Assembly (NCBI RefSeq): GCF_035046485.1
Contig: NC_085136.1
Coordinates: 78,757,734 to 78,821,733 of the forward strand
Direction: 5' to 3'
DNA from: Aedes albopictus
Lineage: Eukaryota > Arthropoda > Insecta > Diptera > Culicidae
Length of the DNA stretch: 64,000 bases
In this document: in pieces, positions 12,256 to 21,769 of the stretch
How the letters are laid out: each line of letters starts with the position of its first letter
Numbering within the stretch: position 1 is the stretch's first letter
The notes under the pieces: model-generated
Seen by the model: the letters and a program-made list of their open reading frames with translations, nothing else
Databases searched by the model: none
Told to the model about the DNA's origin: nothing
Position numbers and translations under genes: made by a program

Positions 12256-12820
12256 CACTGACGATACTGTTCGTATGCTTTTCATAGTTTGCATCTTATG
12301 AATCAGTTAATTTTTTTTTTCACCATTTCATAGTTCTCGTATGCTTTTCATACATTGAAAAGCGAAATCCATAAGACTTGTCGTATGAAAAATCTCATAA
12401 GAAGCATCGTATGAAAATAATAAGATGTGTTATGAAACACCATTGCTAAAAACAACAAAACCTTTTATTGGCTTCTAACCACTTCAACTTCCGAAGCGTC
12501 GATGGGCGTATGAGTAAAGCATGCACTCGCCAATCTTGACGTTCCTGGTTCGATTCCAGGTTGCGATTTTTTTTTAATTTGTGCAAAATATTTCATAAAT
12601 CCATGTATGATAGTCATACGACATAATTTCAGATTTGATACGTTATCGGTATGGTTTTCATACGTAAGTGTTATGAAATTTATACAGTAACAGTATGGCA
12701 ATAATAGTTGGCGCTTTGAATCCAAAATCATAGTTCGTAGCTATGATTTTCGCAGGAAATTCTTGTGGCAAAAAATCATAGTTGATTCGTATGATTTTCG
12801 GAGTTGCAGTATCCTCAGTG
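12256..12820. mobile_element. TIR element B (CACTGA...CTCAGTG, TA target), tandem to element A
   Basis: Starts CACTGACGATACTG, ends GTATCCTCAGTG and is followed by TA at 12821-12822. It shares its left TA with element A, so one TA in the RTE has received two insertions. It is rich in CATACGA/TCGTATG motifs and contains a complete tRNA-like B box. Confidence 0.8.
12495..12570 (+). other. tRNA-like segment captured in element B
   Basis: Reads GGGCGTATGAGTAAAGCATG, then an anticodon-arm-like stretch, then CCTGGTTCGATTCCAGG, a perfect T-arm with a pol III B box. The 5' acceptor strand does not pair with the 3' side, so this is a tRNA-derived relic rather than a functional tRNA. Confidence 0.55.
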
Positions 12821-12822
12821 TA

Positions 12823-13090
12823 TGTACAGCAGAGGTCACTCAGGCCTTAGTCTGACCGGTAAGGTCATGTATGTGTCGTTCTCAAGAAAGACGCAACATC
12901 GCATTCACGCATTCCGCAAAAGTTGAAATGTGCAGGGATAAGAACGGGATACTTTCAACGGACGGATGTGTGATAATTGAAAGATGAAAGCAGCACATCG
13001 ATGAACACCTTAGTGACTCGGTGAATGTACGCACAGGGGGGCCAAGTCAGCGAGGAAAACGACTACTTCAAGGCAGTAGAGGACATGAAT
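12823..13090 (+). mobile_element. RTE 3' end followed by out-of-order RTE linker fragment
   Basis: 12823-12865 (TGTACAGCAGAGGTCACTCA) is the 3' terminus of RTE copy 1. From about 12928 the sequence encodes pieces of the RTE EN-RT linker (a DEHL block near 12996), which is normally far upstream. The same odd order recurs at 51914-52140. Confidence 0.65.
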
Positions 13091-13539
13091 GAACCATTTC
13101 GGAATGTAGCTTTCGAGCGATTACTAATTAACTAGTCAAGCGTCTTTCATCAACAACTCCAAACAATCTGCTCTACATTCACTTTTTTCGTCCTGATTAT
13201 CCAATCGTCGGTTATTTTTGATTGGCAATATTGTAGAATCTAGCTAAGCCTTGAATTGCAGCATGTGTCCAAGTAACAACGCAGCTCAAGCAATAAGGCA
13301 TGCATTTATTCAGTGTATATAAAACCCTGTACCGATGTTCAATTAAGTTGGAATGATATTTTAAATTATTGGATTTGGTCAATTACAAACTTGGATAAAC
13401 ATTCAACTCGTATTTCGTAAACCTCGTCATGCAATGAATCGAACCATCAAACTTTTCTCTCGTGAGCTAATCAGTTAGAGGGCTGTAATCTGTTAGGGAA
13501 AGACTCACATATCACTGCCAACACGAGCAAACATTGCTC

Positions 13540-13797
13540 TCAAAGACTAAGCACCTTATCTCTACCATCTTCGTTCAAACTTGTCAACAACGTAAACCCA
13601 GATAACTTCGGCAAAACCCCAAAAGGAAATTTCACCAACGACCTATTCTTACATTCATCAAGAATATGTACACCAGCAGCTTCCATTTGGGCAATATCAG
13701 CATCAGCAGGTCCAGTACCCTCGGTTCTACCATCTCGTTGATGAAGGCTTCCATTTTGCGTCGTCAAATGAATCATACGCACGTAATCGCAGTTCAC
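13540..13797 (-). CDS. Unrecognised 85-codon open frame conserved in both duplicated blocks
   Basis: The frame starts MNCDYVRMIHLT and ends RDKVLSL. The paralogue at 52987-53247 keeps the frame despite a 3-bp codon insertion (T to AA) and a few substitutions. In-frame indel tolerance hints at past coding constraint, but high overall DNA identity makes this weak evidence. No motif or family recognised; it could be a transposon protein exon. Confidence 0.3.
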   Translation of the reverse strand: MNCDYVRMIHLTTQNGSLHQRDGRTEGTGPADADIAQMEAAGVHILDECKNRSLVKFPFGVLPKLSGFTLLTSLNEDGRDKVLSL

Positions 13798-14043
13798 GGT
13801 ACGGTCCGAAATTCAAGCACCGTAATTACATAACGAAACGAACCGTAGCCGAACTGGGAATCGGCGTTCCGAGATCGCGGTCGAAATTCACTAACAGGTG
13901 GGAATACTATGCCGCCGAGGACAGGTTCCGATTAGTTCGTAGCACTTCCGCACGCGCGCGTAGCCTAGATAAACCACCGTATGACAAGCACTGCTAAGAA
14001 CCGTATTGCAGGCCATTATCGCGGCGTAGACGAACGCGAAGGC

Positions 14044-14075
14044 GACGACGACGACAACGATGACTACGGACTACG
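14044..14075. repeat. Short (GAC)n tract, variable between duplicate copies
   Basis: GGCGACGACGACGACAACG here against a longer, GGC-interrupted tract at about 53490-53517 in copy 2. It is a length-polymorphic microsatellite. Confidence 0.7.
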
Positions 14076-14531
14076 ACGACACGCCGATGTACGCCGTTGT
14101 CTTTGGAGCACGGTACGCCAGCCAAGTGACTTGGATGCATCCATAGCGCGCGCGAGTAAGGTCTTGGGTGGCCTGTGGGAGAAGCGAGGCACAAACACAT
14201 TCCTCGTCATCTGCAGCCTAAAGCTAGTTTGTACCTGGCTGGCGGACTAGGCTTTTTGTCTAACGACAACCGCCGCCCGGCCGTCCCAGGCCGAATGGGC
14301 GTTATCTGTTTATCGGTCTTATCAGTTGTCACCGACCTGCTATAGTGGCCGTCGTCAGGCGAGTGCTTGTCACGTCAGGGAAGCAACGCTCGAACTCAGT
14401 CGAAGGTAAACAGTGTGATGTATGGGAGATAGTATACGCCTGTTTGAGTTTCTTTTGTTCATTGGCACAGGGCATAGGCATAGCGAGGCCGAGGGCCTAG
14501 TTTCCCTGTAGAAAATTAGCAAGAGTAATAT

Positions 14532-14796
14532 CACCGACGAACCGACGTGACAGTGGTGTTTCAAAACTGTCCCCCCTCAATTTAACGGTCGTCCAACAAA
14601 GCGAGCGAACGCTTCTGTCAAATTAGCGCAGACGCGAACCTCTTCCTATATGAACACACGGGGGTTTGGGATCAAACTAGCAAATCAACGCGAACCGTTA
14701 TAGAGGTGGCGGTAGTGTTCGGCTATTTTTCATCATGGCGTCGCGGACAACAAATTTGAATGTATTTGTTCTAGCTGACACGTCGGTTCGTCGGTG
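14532..14796. mobile_element. 265-bp MITE (CACCGACGAACCGACGTG TIR, TSD GTAATAT)
   Basis: TIRs are CACCGACGAACCGACGTGAC on the left and its near-complement on the right, flanked by GTAATAT at 14525-14531 and 14797-14803. The duplicated block has the unoccupied sequence AAGAGTAATATATTCAA near 53969, so the insertion postdates the duplication. The 7-bp TSD matches the size seen for the CACAGAC family, but the ends differ. Confidence 0.92.
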
Positions 14797-14803
14797 GTAA
14801 TAT

Positions 14804-15105
14804 ATTCAATGGTTTATTTAGTTCAACATCAAATTCAATTGAATCAACAATTTGCCGTCGTGATACTCTATTTGCAACTGCAGATCTCTATCGTCTGGCA
14901 CGTCCAACGCTCACCAGATCACGCTCCACTTGGTCCGCCTATCGTGCTATCCACGCCTTCTTATACTAACCGGATGATTAACAAACACCAAGTTTGCAGG
15001 GCTGTTGTCCGGCATTCTTGCAACATACACTGTCCACTGTATCCCTCCAGCTTTGGTCACTTTCAGGATGTTGGGTTCATCGTAGAGCGCAGCGCGCTCG
15101 TCGTT
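14804..15105. repeat. Tail of duplicated block plus antisense RTE scrap
   Basis: 14804-14900 matches 53976-54060. 15040-15105 reads antisense as the RTE C-terminal region (EPNILKV-type) and matches 54090-54160. An open frame from 14794 runs through it into the copia Gag, but its first ~100 codons are therefore not Gag. Confidence 0.6.
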
Positions 15106-17462
15106 CATCATAAGAAGGCAAAGAAGGAGAAGGATAAATCCAGCATCCAGTGTTACAAGTGCGAGAAATTCGGACGTTATGCATCAGAGTGTCAAGGCCA
15201 ATCGAAACAGAAACACGTCAGAGATGAAAAGAGTTCAAGACACCGGAAGGCAGCGTTACTGGCAGTTCATCGATCCAACAGTGTTCCAGAAGAATGGATC
15301 ATTGACTCAGGAGCAGATGATCATATGTGTAGAACGAGAGAAGCACTGATTGATGCCGCGGAAATTTCGCAATCAAATTATGTGGCGGATGCATCAGAAC
15401 TAGCAGTTGTAGTCTCAGGGTTCATAGAAATCGAAGCCGATGTGAATGGTGAGTGTTCTACGCTAGATGTATCAAATGTATTATGTGTTCCAGACCTGGC
15501 TGTGAATTTACATTCCGTGAGTCGAATTTGTAAGAAGGGCTACAACGTTACTTTCACAAGCCGGTCGTGTGTAGTGAAGCACAAATCAACTGGAACGATA
15601 ATTGCCACTGGTCGCAAAGCGGATATCCGCGGATGGTTTACACAAGCTAAATCAATTTTGTCAATCCAGTGCTTGCGTAGTACGCCCATCTAATCTGGAG
15701 CTATGGCATAGACGATTGGGTCATCTGATAGTTGAAGGTATCAAGCGGCTTCCTCGCATGGTCCTAGGAATGGATGATCCGGTCGGATCGAAGAGAGAAT
15801 GATAAGGTTTTGTCCCACGTTGGTTCGGCGACCCCGCTGGACAGGAGAGATGATGTTCCGAGTCAAGAATACGACGACGGCAACCTGCCACCAGCATATG
15901 GTGCGAAGGACCCAGAGACAACGGAAGAAGCGTGCCGACAGAAATCAGTGGATAGAGGCCATGCAATCCGAGTATCAAGCATTATGCGACAACGAGACGT
16001 GGTGTCACTGGTGTCTTGTTGATCTTCCCAGAGGACGGAAGCCGTTGAAAAATAAATGGATTTACAAGCTCAAGACGAATGCAGACGGTACGATTGACCG
16101 CTACAAGGCCAGGTTGGTGATAAAGGGATTCTCTCAAGTGAAAGGTGTAGATTATACTGAAACTTATGCACCTGTAGTTCGTTACGAAACGATCCGACAT
16201 CTTTTGGTGCTGGCGGCAGAGCTGGATCTTCATGTGCACCAAATGAACGCAGTTAGAGCATTTCTACAGGGAGACTTGAACGACGAGCAAATTTATATGG
16301 AGCAGACACTTGGTTTCAAAGACGAGCGTGCCCCGGCCAAGGTTTGCAGATTAAAGAAGGCTCTCTATGGCCTCAAACAAGCGAGCAGGATGTTGAATAA
16401 GAAGCTGGACAGTAGATTGAAGCGTACGGGATTGAAGCGTTCCAAATATGATACGTGTGATTATTATCGGAAAATTGAAGACAAACTGATTATAATTGCA
16501 GTGTATGTAGACGACTTTCTAATTTTCGCAAATGACGAGAAGATGATTGAAGATGTAAAACGCCAGCTTAGCGAAGAATTCAAAATGAAGGACTTAGGAC
16601 ATGCAGAAGAGATTCTTGGGCTACGCGTGATCAAATCTAAAGATGCTGTTTCTATCGATTAAGAACGGTACATTGACGAACTATTGGAGAAGTTTAGTAT
16701 GAAGGATTGTAACCCAGTTTCTACTCCTCTTGATGCGAATCAACGACTTTCCAAAGAAATGTGTCCTAAAGATGATTACGAAAAAGAGAAGATGCGAAAG
16801 ATTCCATTCCGTGAGCTGGTAGGAGGACTACAGTTCATTGTACAATATACAAGACCTGATATTAGCCATGCAGTTAGTGCGGTGAGTAGCTATTGCAGTG
16901 ATCCTGGATTCGCTCATTGGACAGCGGCAAAACGAATACTTCGATACCTTCGTGGTTCCAAAATTTGCAAGATGACGTACAGGAAGACTGGTGATTCCAA
17001 GTTTTCTGACTATGGTGATGCGGATTGGGGTAACGACTCCGAAACTCGGCGTTCCTACAGTAATTATGTATTTCTTCAGAGCGGTGGACAGTCACATGGG
17101 GTTCTCGGAAGCAATCAACCGTTGCTCTTTCAACAACAGAAGCGGAATATATGGCATTATCATCTGCAACTCAGGAAGCCATCTGGTGGAACGGATTCTT
17201 GGACGAGCTCTTAGGAACTGCCGATCCAATAACCATCAAATGCGACAACAAAAGTGCAATCAGCTTGGCTGAGAAGGAAATCGGATACTCGGCAAGAACT
17301 AAACACATTGACATCAGACACCATTTCATCCGAGAACAACTAGAACTGAAGTCAATGAAACTAGAGCATGTTCCCTCCAATTTTCAAGCTGCGGATATTC
17401 TAACAAAGGCGCTACCTGGCTCAAAGTTAATTGAAGACAGGAAGCAACTAGGTGTAATATGA
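15106..17462 (+). mobile_element. Ty1/copia retrotransposon copy 1, internal region, integrase deleted
   Basis: Plus-strand pol remnants in order: zinc knuckle CYKCEKFGRYASEC near 15150 (the His of CCHC is Arg); protease WIIDSGADDHMC near 15300; GAG-pre-integrase LWHRRLGH near 15700. A jump then skips the integrase core to RT (15960-16660) with NKWIYKLKTNADGTIDRYKA, MNAVRAFLQGDL and the YVDDFLIF box. An in-frame TAA at 16660 precedes ERYIDELLEKF, then the RT tail (QYTRPDISHAVSAVSSY). RNase H is split by frameshift: GDADW near 17020, CDNKSAISLAEK near 17240, DILTKALP near 17400. LTRs are not identifiable. Dead copy: integrase missing, knuckle mutated, and MNAVRAF replaces the usual MDVKTAF, which removes an RT aspartate. 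Confidence 0.92.
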
Positions 17463-17560
17463 AATTCCGGCAATGTTATCACAGTAAGGATTATTGTTAG
17501 TACATTTATAAAATCATTCTTTGTTACGACTCTAACTTGAGTAGACGCGTTTTCTATAAA
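17463..17560. other. Spacer between two copia remnants, possible LTR residue
   Basis: AT-rich sequence directly after the copia 1 stop. It could be 3' UTR or LTR, but no matching second copy exists in the window. Confidence 0.3.
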
Positions 17561-18955
17561 AATCGAATCGCATGCTGACTTGGATGCTGATCAAGATCAC
17601 GACGCGACTGACGAGACTGTAGAAACTCCATCAACACCGGGGCGCTCCCTTCGCAAGAACAGCACGAATCCGAGGATGAGGATCAACCGTTGGTGAGGCG
17701 CAGCGAACGGGAGCGCCAGCTCCCCAGTAAGTTTCTCGATTTCTTTACTGGTTACGGAGCTGTTTCTGCCGGTCCATGTATTACAGATGTCCCAAACTGC
17801 TACAACGATATCGGAGGCCGAGACGACCGTACCCTTTGGCTGAAAGCCGTTCAAGAGGAACTGGATTCGATAGAGGCGAACGAAGTGTGGAAATTGCAAC
17901 GCTGTCCCCGGAGTATCAAGCCGCATCAGTCGAAATGGGTGTTTCGTGTGAAGGAGGACAACAACGGCAAGGAAGTACGCTACAAGGCTCGTTTGGTGAT
18001 GAAAGCATACCTGCAGCGTCAAAGCATCGACAACGAGGTTACCTACGCTCCTGTTGCGAAGTTGACCACCATTCGTATTGTCCTGGCTGTCGGCGTGCAT
18101 AATCGTTTCCTGTTCCACCAGATGGAAGTGAAAACAGCGTTCCTTCATGGTGACCTGAAGGAGGAAATTTATATGGCGTTTCCGGACCGCGTAAAAGCGA
18201 ATCAAGGCATGATGTGCAAGCTACAGAAGTCCCTGTAACTGGACTAAAGCAGTCTCCCCGCTGCTGGAACGAGCGGCTGAATGGACAGTTGCTGAAGATG
18301 GGATTCACTCGGTCATCCCACGACTACTGCCTGTACACTAAATGCACGCCAGGGGACGAGCTGATCATCATTATATACGTGGACCACCTGTTGATCGCTG
18401 GAAGGAAGCTGACTTCAATCGTGAGGCTCAAGAAGGAACTTTCTGCCGTATCCAAGATGACGGACTGCGGCGAGGCGAACTACTTCCTGGGCATGAAGCT
18501 GGTGTACAACCGTGAATAAAGAACCCTTCGACTTTCACAAGAGGCCCAAGTCACGAAGATCCTGCAGCGATTCGATATGGAGAACTGCAATTCTTGCAAA
18601 ACCCCGATAGAGAAAGAACTCCAACTGAAGCCAGCCGGACCATTGATAGAGAGCTGTTGGGTAGTATGATGTACACCATGTTGTGTGAGCGTCCGGACAT
18701 ATGCTACCCGGTGAGCTGCATGGGACGTTTCCAGCAGAATCCAGTCGATCATCACTGGCAGACGTTGAAGCGGATCGTACGATACCTGCAAGGGACGCAG
18801 GGACTCTCTTTGGAATACAGACGTGAAGAAGCTGCAAAACCGCTGGTGGGATTTGCCGACGCAGACTGGCAGCGGATACCGAGGACCAAAAATCCGTTGG
18901 TGGCTACTTGTTCAAGGTCTTCGGAGCAACCGTGCCTTAGGCTTCTCTAGCTACC
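17561..18955 (+). mobile_element. Ty1/copia retrotransposon copy 2, RT-RNase H fragment
   Basis: A different copia lineage from its neighbour. It reads RRSERERQLPSKFLDFF (integrase C-terminal tail), KWVFRVKEDNNGKEVRYKAR, HQMEVKTAFLHGDLKEEIYM, a frameshift after KLQKSL, LKQSPRCWNERL, IIIYVDHLLIAG (the YVDD box mutated to YVDH), CERPDICYPVSCMGRF, and VGFADADW of RNase H. It is truncated at both ends relative to a full element, with at least two frameshifts. TLRLSQEAQVTKIL after the TAA at 18519 continues the frame, so that stop is also a nonsense change. Confidence 0.9.
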
Positions 18956-19089
18956 CCTTAGTTACTAAGATTGTTATTTTTTCCTAACGATTAGTCTGAA
19001 ACTGTTCTTCAAATAAACTAGACCTTATATTTGAAGCTCTGCCTACCTTCACTTATAAAACTACGAGATATAGAAAAAGCGTATGATTC

Positions 19090-19880
19090 TGTTTGACACG
19101 GTGCCATCATGCACAAAATGCTGAAATTCGACTGTCACATGATCAACAGCCTTCAAAAATTCGACAAACTTATTAGAATGTTATATCCGCTTGTAAGAAG
19201 AGGCTCTCCCTTGGACTCCAACATCAAAATCCTGTTACACAAAAGCGTTTTCCGGACTACGGTCTCGTATGGGTTGCCTGCTTGGTACGACTGCGTTTAC
19301 GCTCACCGGAAGAAAGTTCAAGTTAAGCAGTACCGCTAGCTCAAAATGATTCTCGATCTGAGCACCTTCCATCCAACTACAGAGGTACACCGTCTTGCAT
19401 GATTGGAGCCAATCGACGACCGGTTCCGGAGACTCATTCCCAAATTCCAACAGAGCTGCGCCTCATCTATGCCGTACCTCTGCTGGATGGGATGATTATC
19501 TGTCTAAGCTTTCGCGCCAGAACGTTTAGAGATAATCATACCAGTTATAACGAAGAAGCAAGCCCCCATTTACCTGCCCCTGTTCAGTCTACGACCAAAG
19601 TTCCCACCGGGGTTGGTTACCCTAAGAGTGCCTTTAACTTAGAGTGGCGTCAATGCCAAAATTTGAACAGCAAGCATCTGTCAAATCCATACAAATTCTC
19701 GTACCAAACGAGTAGGAGACCTGTCACTCTATAGATTAACCGATCTTCCTTAAGGTTGCTTGCAGCCCGGTCGGTGCCACGTGGAGGTAGGGATAGGAGT
19801 TGCTAAGCAGAGCCTATACCGTGCACAATTCAGAAACTAAGATCCAAATAAATTCATAAGACTCTTCAAACAAAAAAATG
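19090..19880 (+). mobile_element. Jockey-clade non-LTR 3' end
   Basis: A frame at 19109-19339 encodes a jockey-type RT C-terminus: LYPLVRRGSPLDSNIKILL, then VSYGLPAWYDC, then KVQVKQYR. Downstream frames continue with LKMILDLSTFHPTTEVHRL before decaying. A/T-rich 3' UTR runs to a polyA-like CAAACAAAAAAATG near 19870. The copy is 5' truncated. Confidence 0.75.
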
Positions 19881-19888
19881 TCACTTAC

Positions 19889-20472
19889 CTTTCCTTGCAG
19901 GGGTCATCAATGCAGTTCTGGATGTCGTTGAAGTCGGTGTATACCAGGTCTGCATGTTTTTCCGCAAAGCTTCAATGTCTAACTTACGATGGTTTACCAG
20001 CTGCCGCCTGAACTGAGATTCGGATCCTTTCTACTTTTTTACAAATTGTTTTTTGGACTTAGGCTTCAGCAACATCGCTTTCTTTCTATTCAACTTCTTC
20101 CTTTCAAATCACTTCTTCAAAAGGTTCACCTTTACTTTCCGACGTTTGTGTGGGTTTTCTTTTTTCTTCATTTCCGAGATTATAATTCCATTTTTCTTCA
20201 ATGTTTGTTGGTGCTTTGCTCCGATATTCCACTTTCACTATTGCCAAGGTTAGATCCTTTTCCTTTTTATCAACAATACAAAACAAGCGTTGCACAACAA
20301 ATCTCCTTTTCCCAATGGAATCACTGAAATTGCATATTCGTATCTTTGTCACTGCGTCTGCGCAAGTGCATGCGGATGTCATGTCGTAGAGTGTCAGCGG
20401 GAAATGGGTGTTTGGCAGAGGTTCGCGTTTACGTGTGGACTGCCGTTTGCGAGATGCATGATGATGGTGCAT
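19889..20472 (-). pseudogene. Exon-like sequence, unrecognised basic protein (paralogue at 63203)
   Basis: Minus-strand frame 20472 down to 20104 (122 codons, lysine/arginine rich, KIRICNFSDSIGKRRF), then another frame reads KKLNRKKAMLLKPKSKKQF, one TAG, then QFRRQLVNHRKLDIEALRKN and YTPTSTTSRTALMTPARKG. It ends exactly at a GTAAGT donor. The paralogue at 63203 keeps YTPT..TT..TPARKG and also ends at GTGAGT. One frameshift and one nonsense codon suggest a pseudogene here, or an exon with unannotated splicing. The very basic composition suggests a nuclear or ribosome-associated protein, but that is only a guess. Confidence 0.42.
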
Positions 20473-20683
20473 AGTGATGTGGAACTGCTCGCGGGTTGCC
20501 GATTTGTAGGCGTAATATTATAGATTGATTATTTTGCGCTGTGACGTAGGAAGGAAGAAAATCGGCTTTTCAACCCATGTTTGGTTATAGTGTTATACCT
20601 AGCAATCACAATGAATATAAGTATAAGGGGTAGAATTGGACCACCAAACCCGTACTACATACTTAACGTAAGTTTATTGATTA

Positions 20684-21767
20684 CAGTGGTTTTTCGATTT
20701 TATCACGGTCAAAAAAAAATTTGCCGTGAATTTAGCGAAACCGTGAATTTGGCGAAATGAAAAATAAATGTGAATTTTATACTAAAAATCGAAAAGCTAC
20801 AACAGTTTTAGTAATCTGTCAATGATTGTATTACTCAGGCGCTCTCCGTAAACTACGTAGACTCATTTTGGGTAATCTTAGACGACCTTCCCCCTCGTAG
20901 ACGTTCATCCATACAAAATTTCTAAAATTTGTGTGGACCGTAGGCTTTGGCCATATACTCAAATGTTTTTTATTTTCTAAAATAGGATATGCACAATGAC
21001 TGGACATCATTATAATTTTATTTTATGAAAATCCAGAAGACTAAAGTGCAAATTAAAATAAAAGATCGACCATTTATGAAAGTTATTTACACATACAATA
21101 CATAACAGCTAGTCGAGGGGTCGAGATATACATCTCTACAAATAAAAATGAGTTTAAATTCGCTTTGAGGCATTAAAACTTACGAACGGATGAACTGATT
21201 AGCAAAATTTCTGCACACTATGATCCATCTTCAGGGTGGCTGTGTTTATATGTAGGAAAAGTTATGAAAATCATCTGAAAAAGTATTTAAAATGTAAAAT
21301 TACTGATATTCATTAGCCGAGAAGAAATTCAGTACGATCAAAATGAAATCAATCTAGAGTAAGGTCATGAGGTGCTGCAATAACCTCAAGAGTTGACCAA
21401 CCACCACAGCTTGGCAAGACAAAGTTTGCCGGCACAGCTAGTATTCAATAAAATGTACAATTGACTTGAAATAGAATTATTTTGCTTTTTGTTTTATATT
21501 TGCTATGAAATAAAGAATCCACTTACAACCACTCCATTCAAAGAAAGCTATTCGTGCTTTAATCTCATAATCAAGACTACCTCATACTGTGGATAGCCCT
21601 AAAAGTCAGTTGCGCAACTACATTTTTATGTTCTGTGCTATTTAATGTCGATTTCACAATGTTTTAGAAAAGGCGTGATAAAAACGAAACGAAAACCGTG
21701 ATAAATTCGAGCGTGAATTTGGCGAGTAGTGAATAAAATGACTAGTGATAAAACCGAAACGCCACTG
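20684..21767. mobile_element. TIR element with CAGTGG ends, TA target
   Basis: Left end CAGTGGTTTTTCGATTTTAT; right end reads inward as CAGTGGCGTTTCGGTTTTAT. TA flanks both sides (20682-20683; 21768-21769). Subterminal GTGAATTTGGCGAA repeats occur at both ends. The CAGTG start and TA target resemble pogo/Tc1-mariner MITEs. About 1.08 kb, no transposase. Confidence 0.82.
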
Positions 21768-21769
21768 TA

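Larger units (their letters stand above)
13180..14525. repeat. Duplicated block, copy 1 (paralogue at 52200-53968)
   Basis: Nearly identical to 52200-53968 over most of its length once later insertions are removed. It contains two unassigned open frames (13540-13797 minus; 13981-14250 plus) and a GAC-rich stretch whose repeat number differs between copies. It contains no catalytic motif I recognise and is probably part of an uncharacterised mobile element or a segmental copy. Confidence 0.75.

Noticed and set aside
14794..15105. N-terminal 100 codons of the copia Gag frame as true Gag
   Set aside because: The same DNA at 53976-54160 is not linked to copia and the last part is antisense RTE, so the fusion is accidental.
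19889..20472. Upstream exon of the MFS gene
   Set aside because: Its donor leaves phase 1 while the MFS exon at 3048 starts in phase 0, and the protein is basic rather than membrane-spanning.
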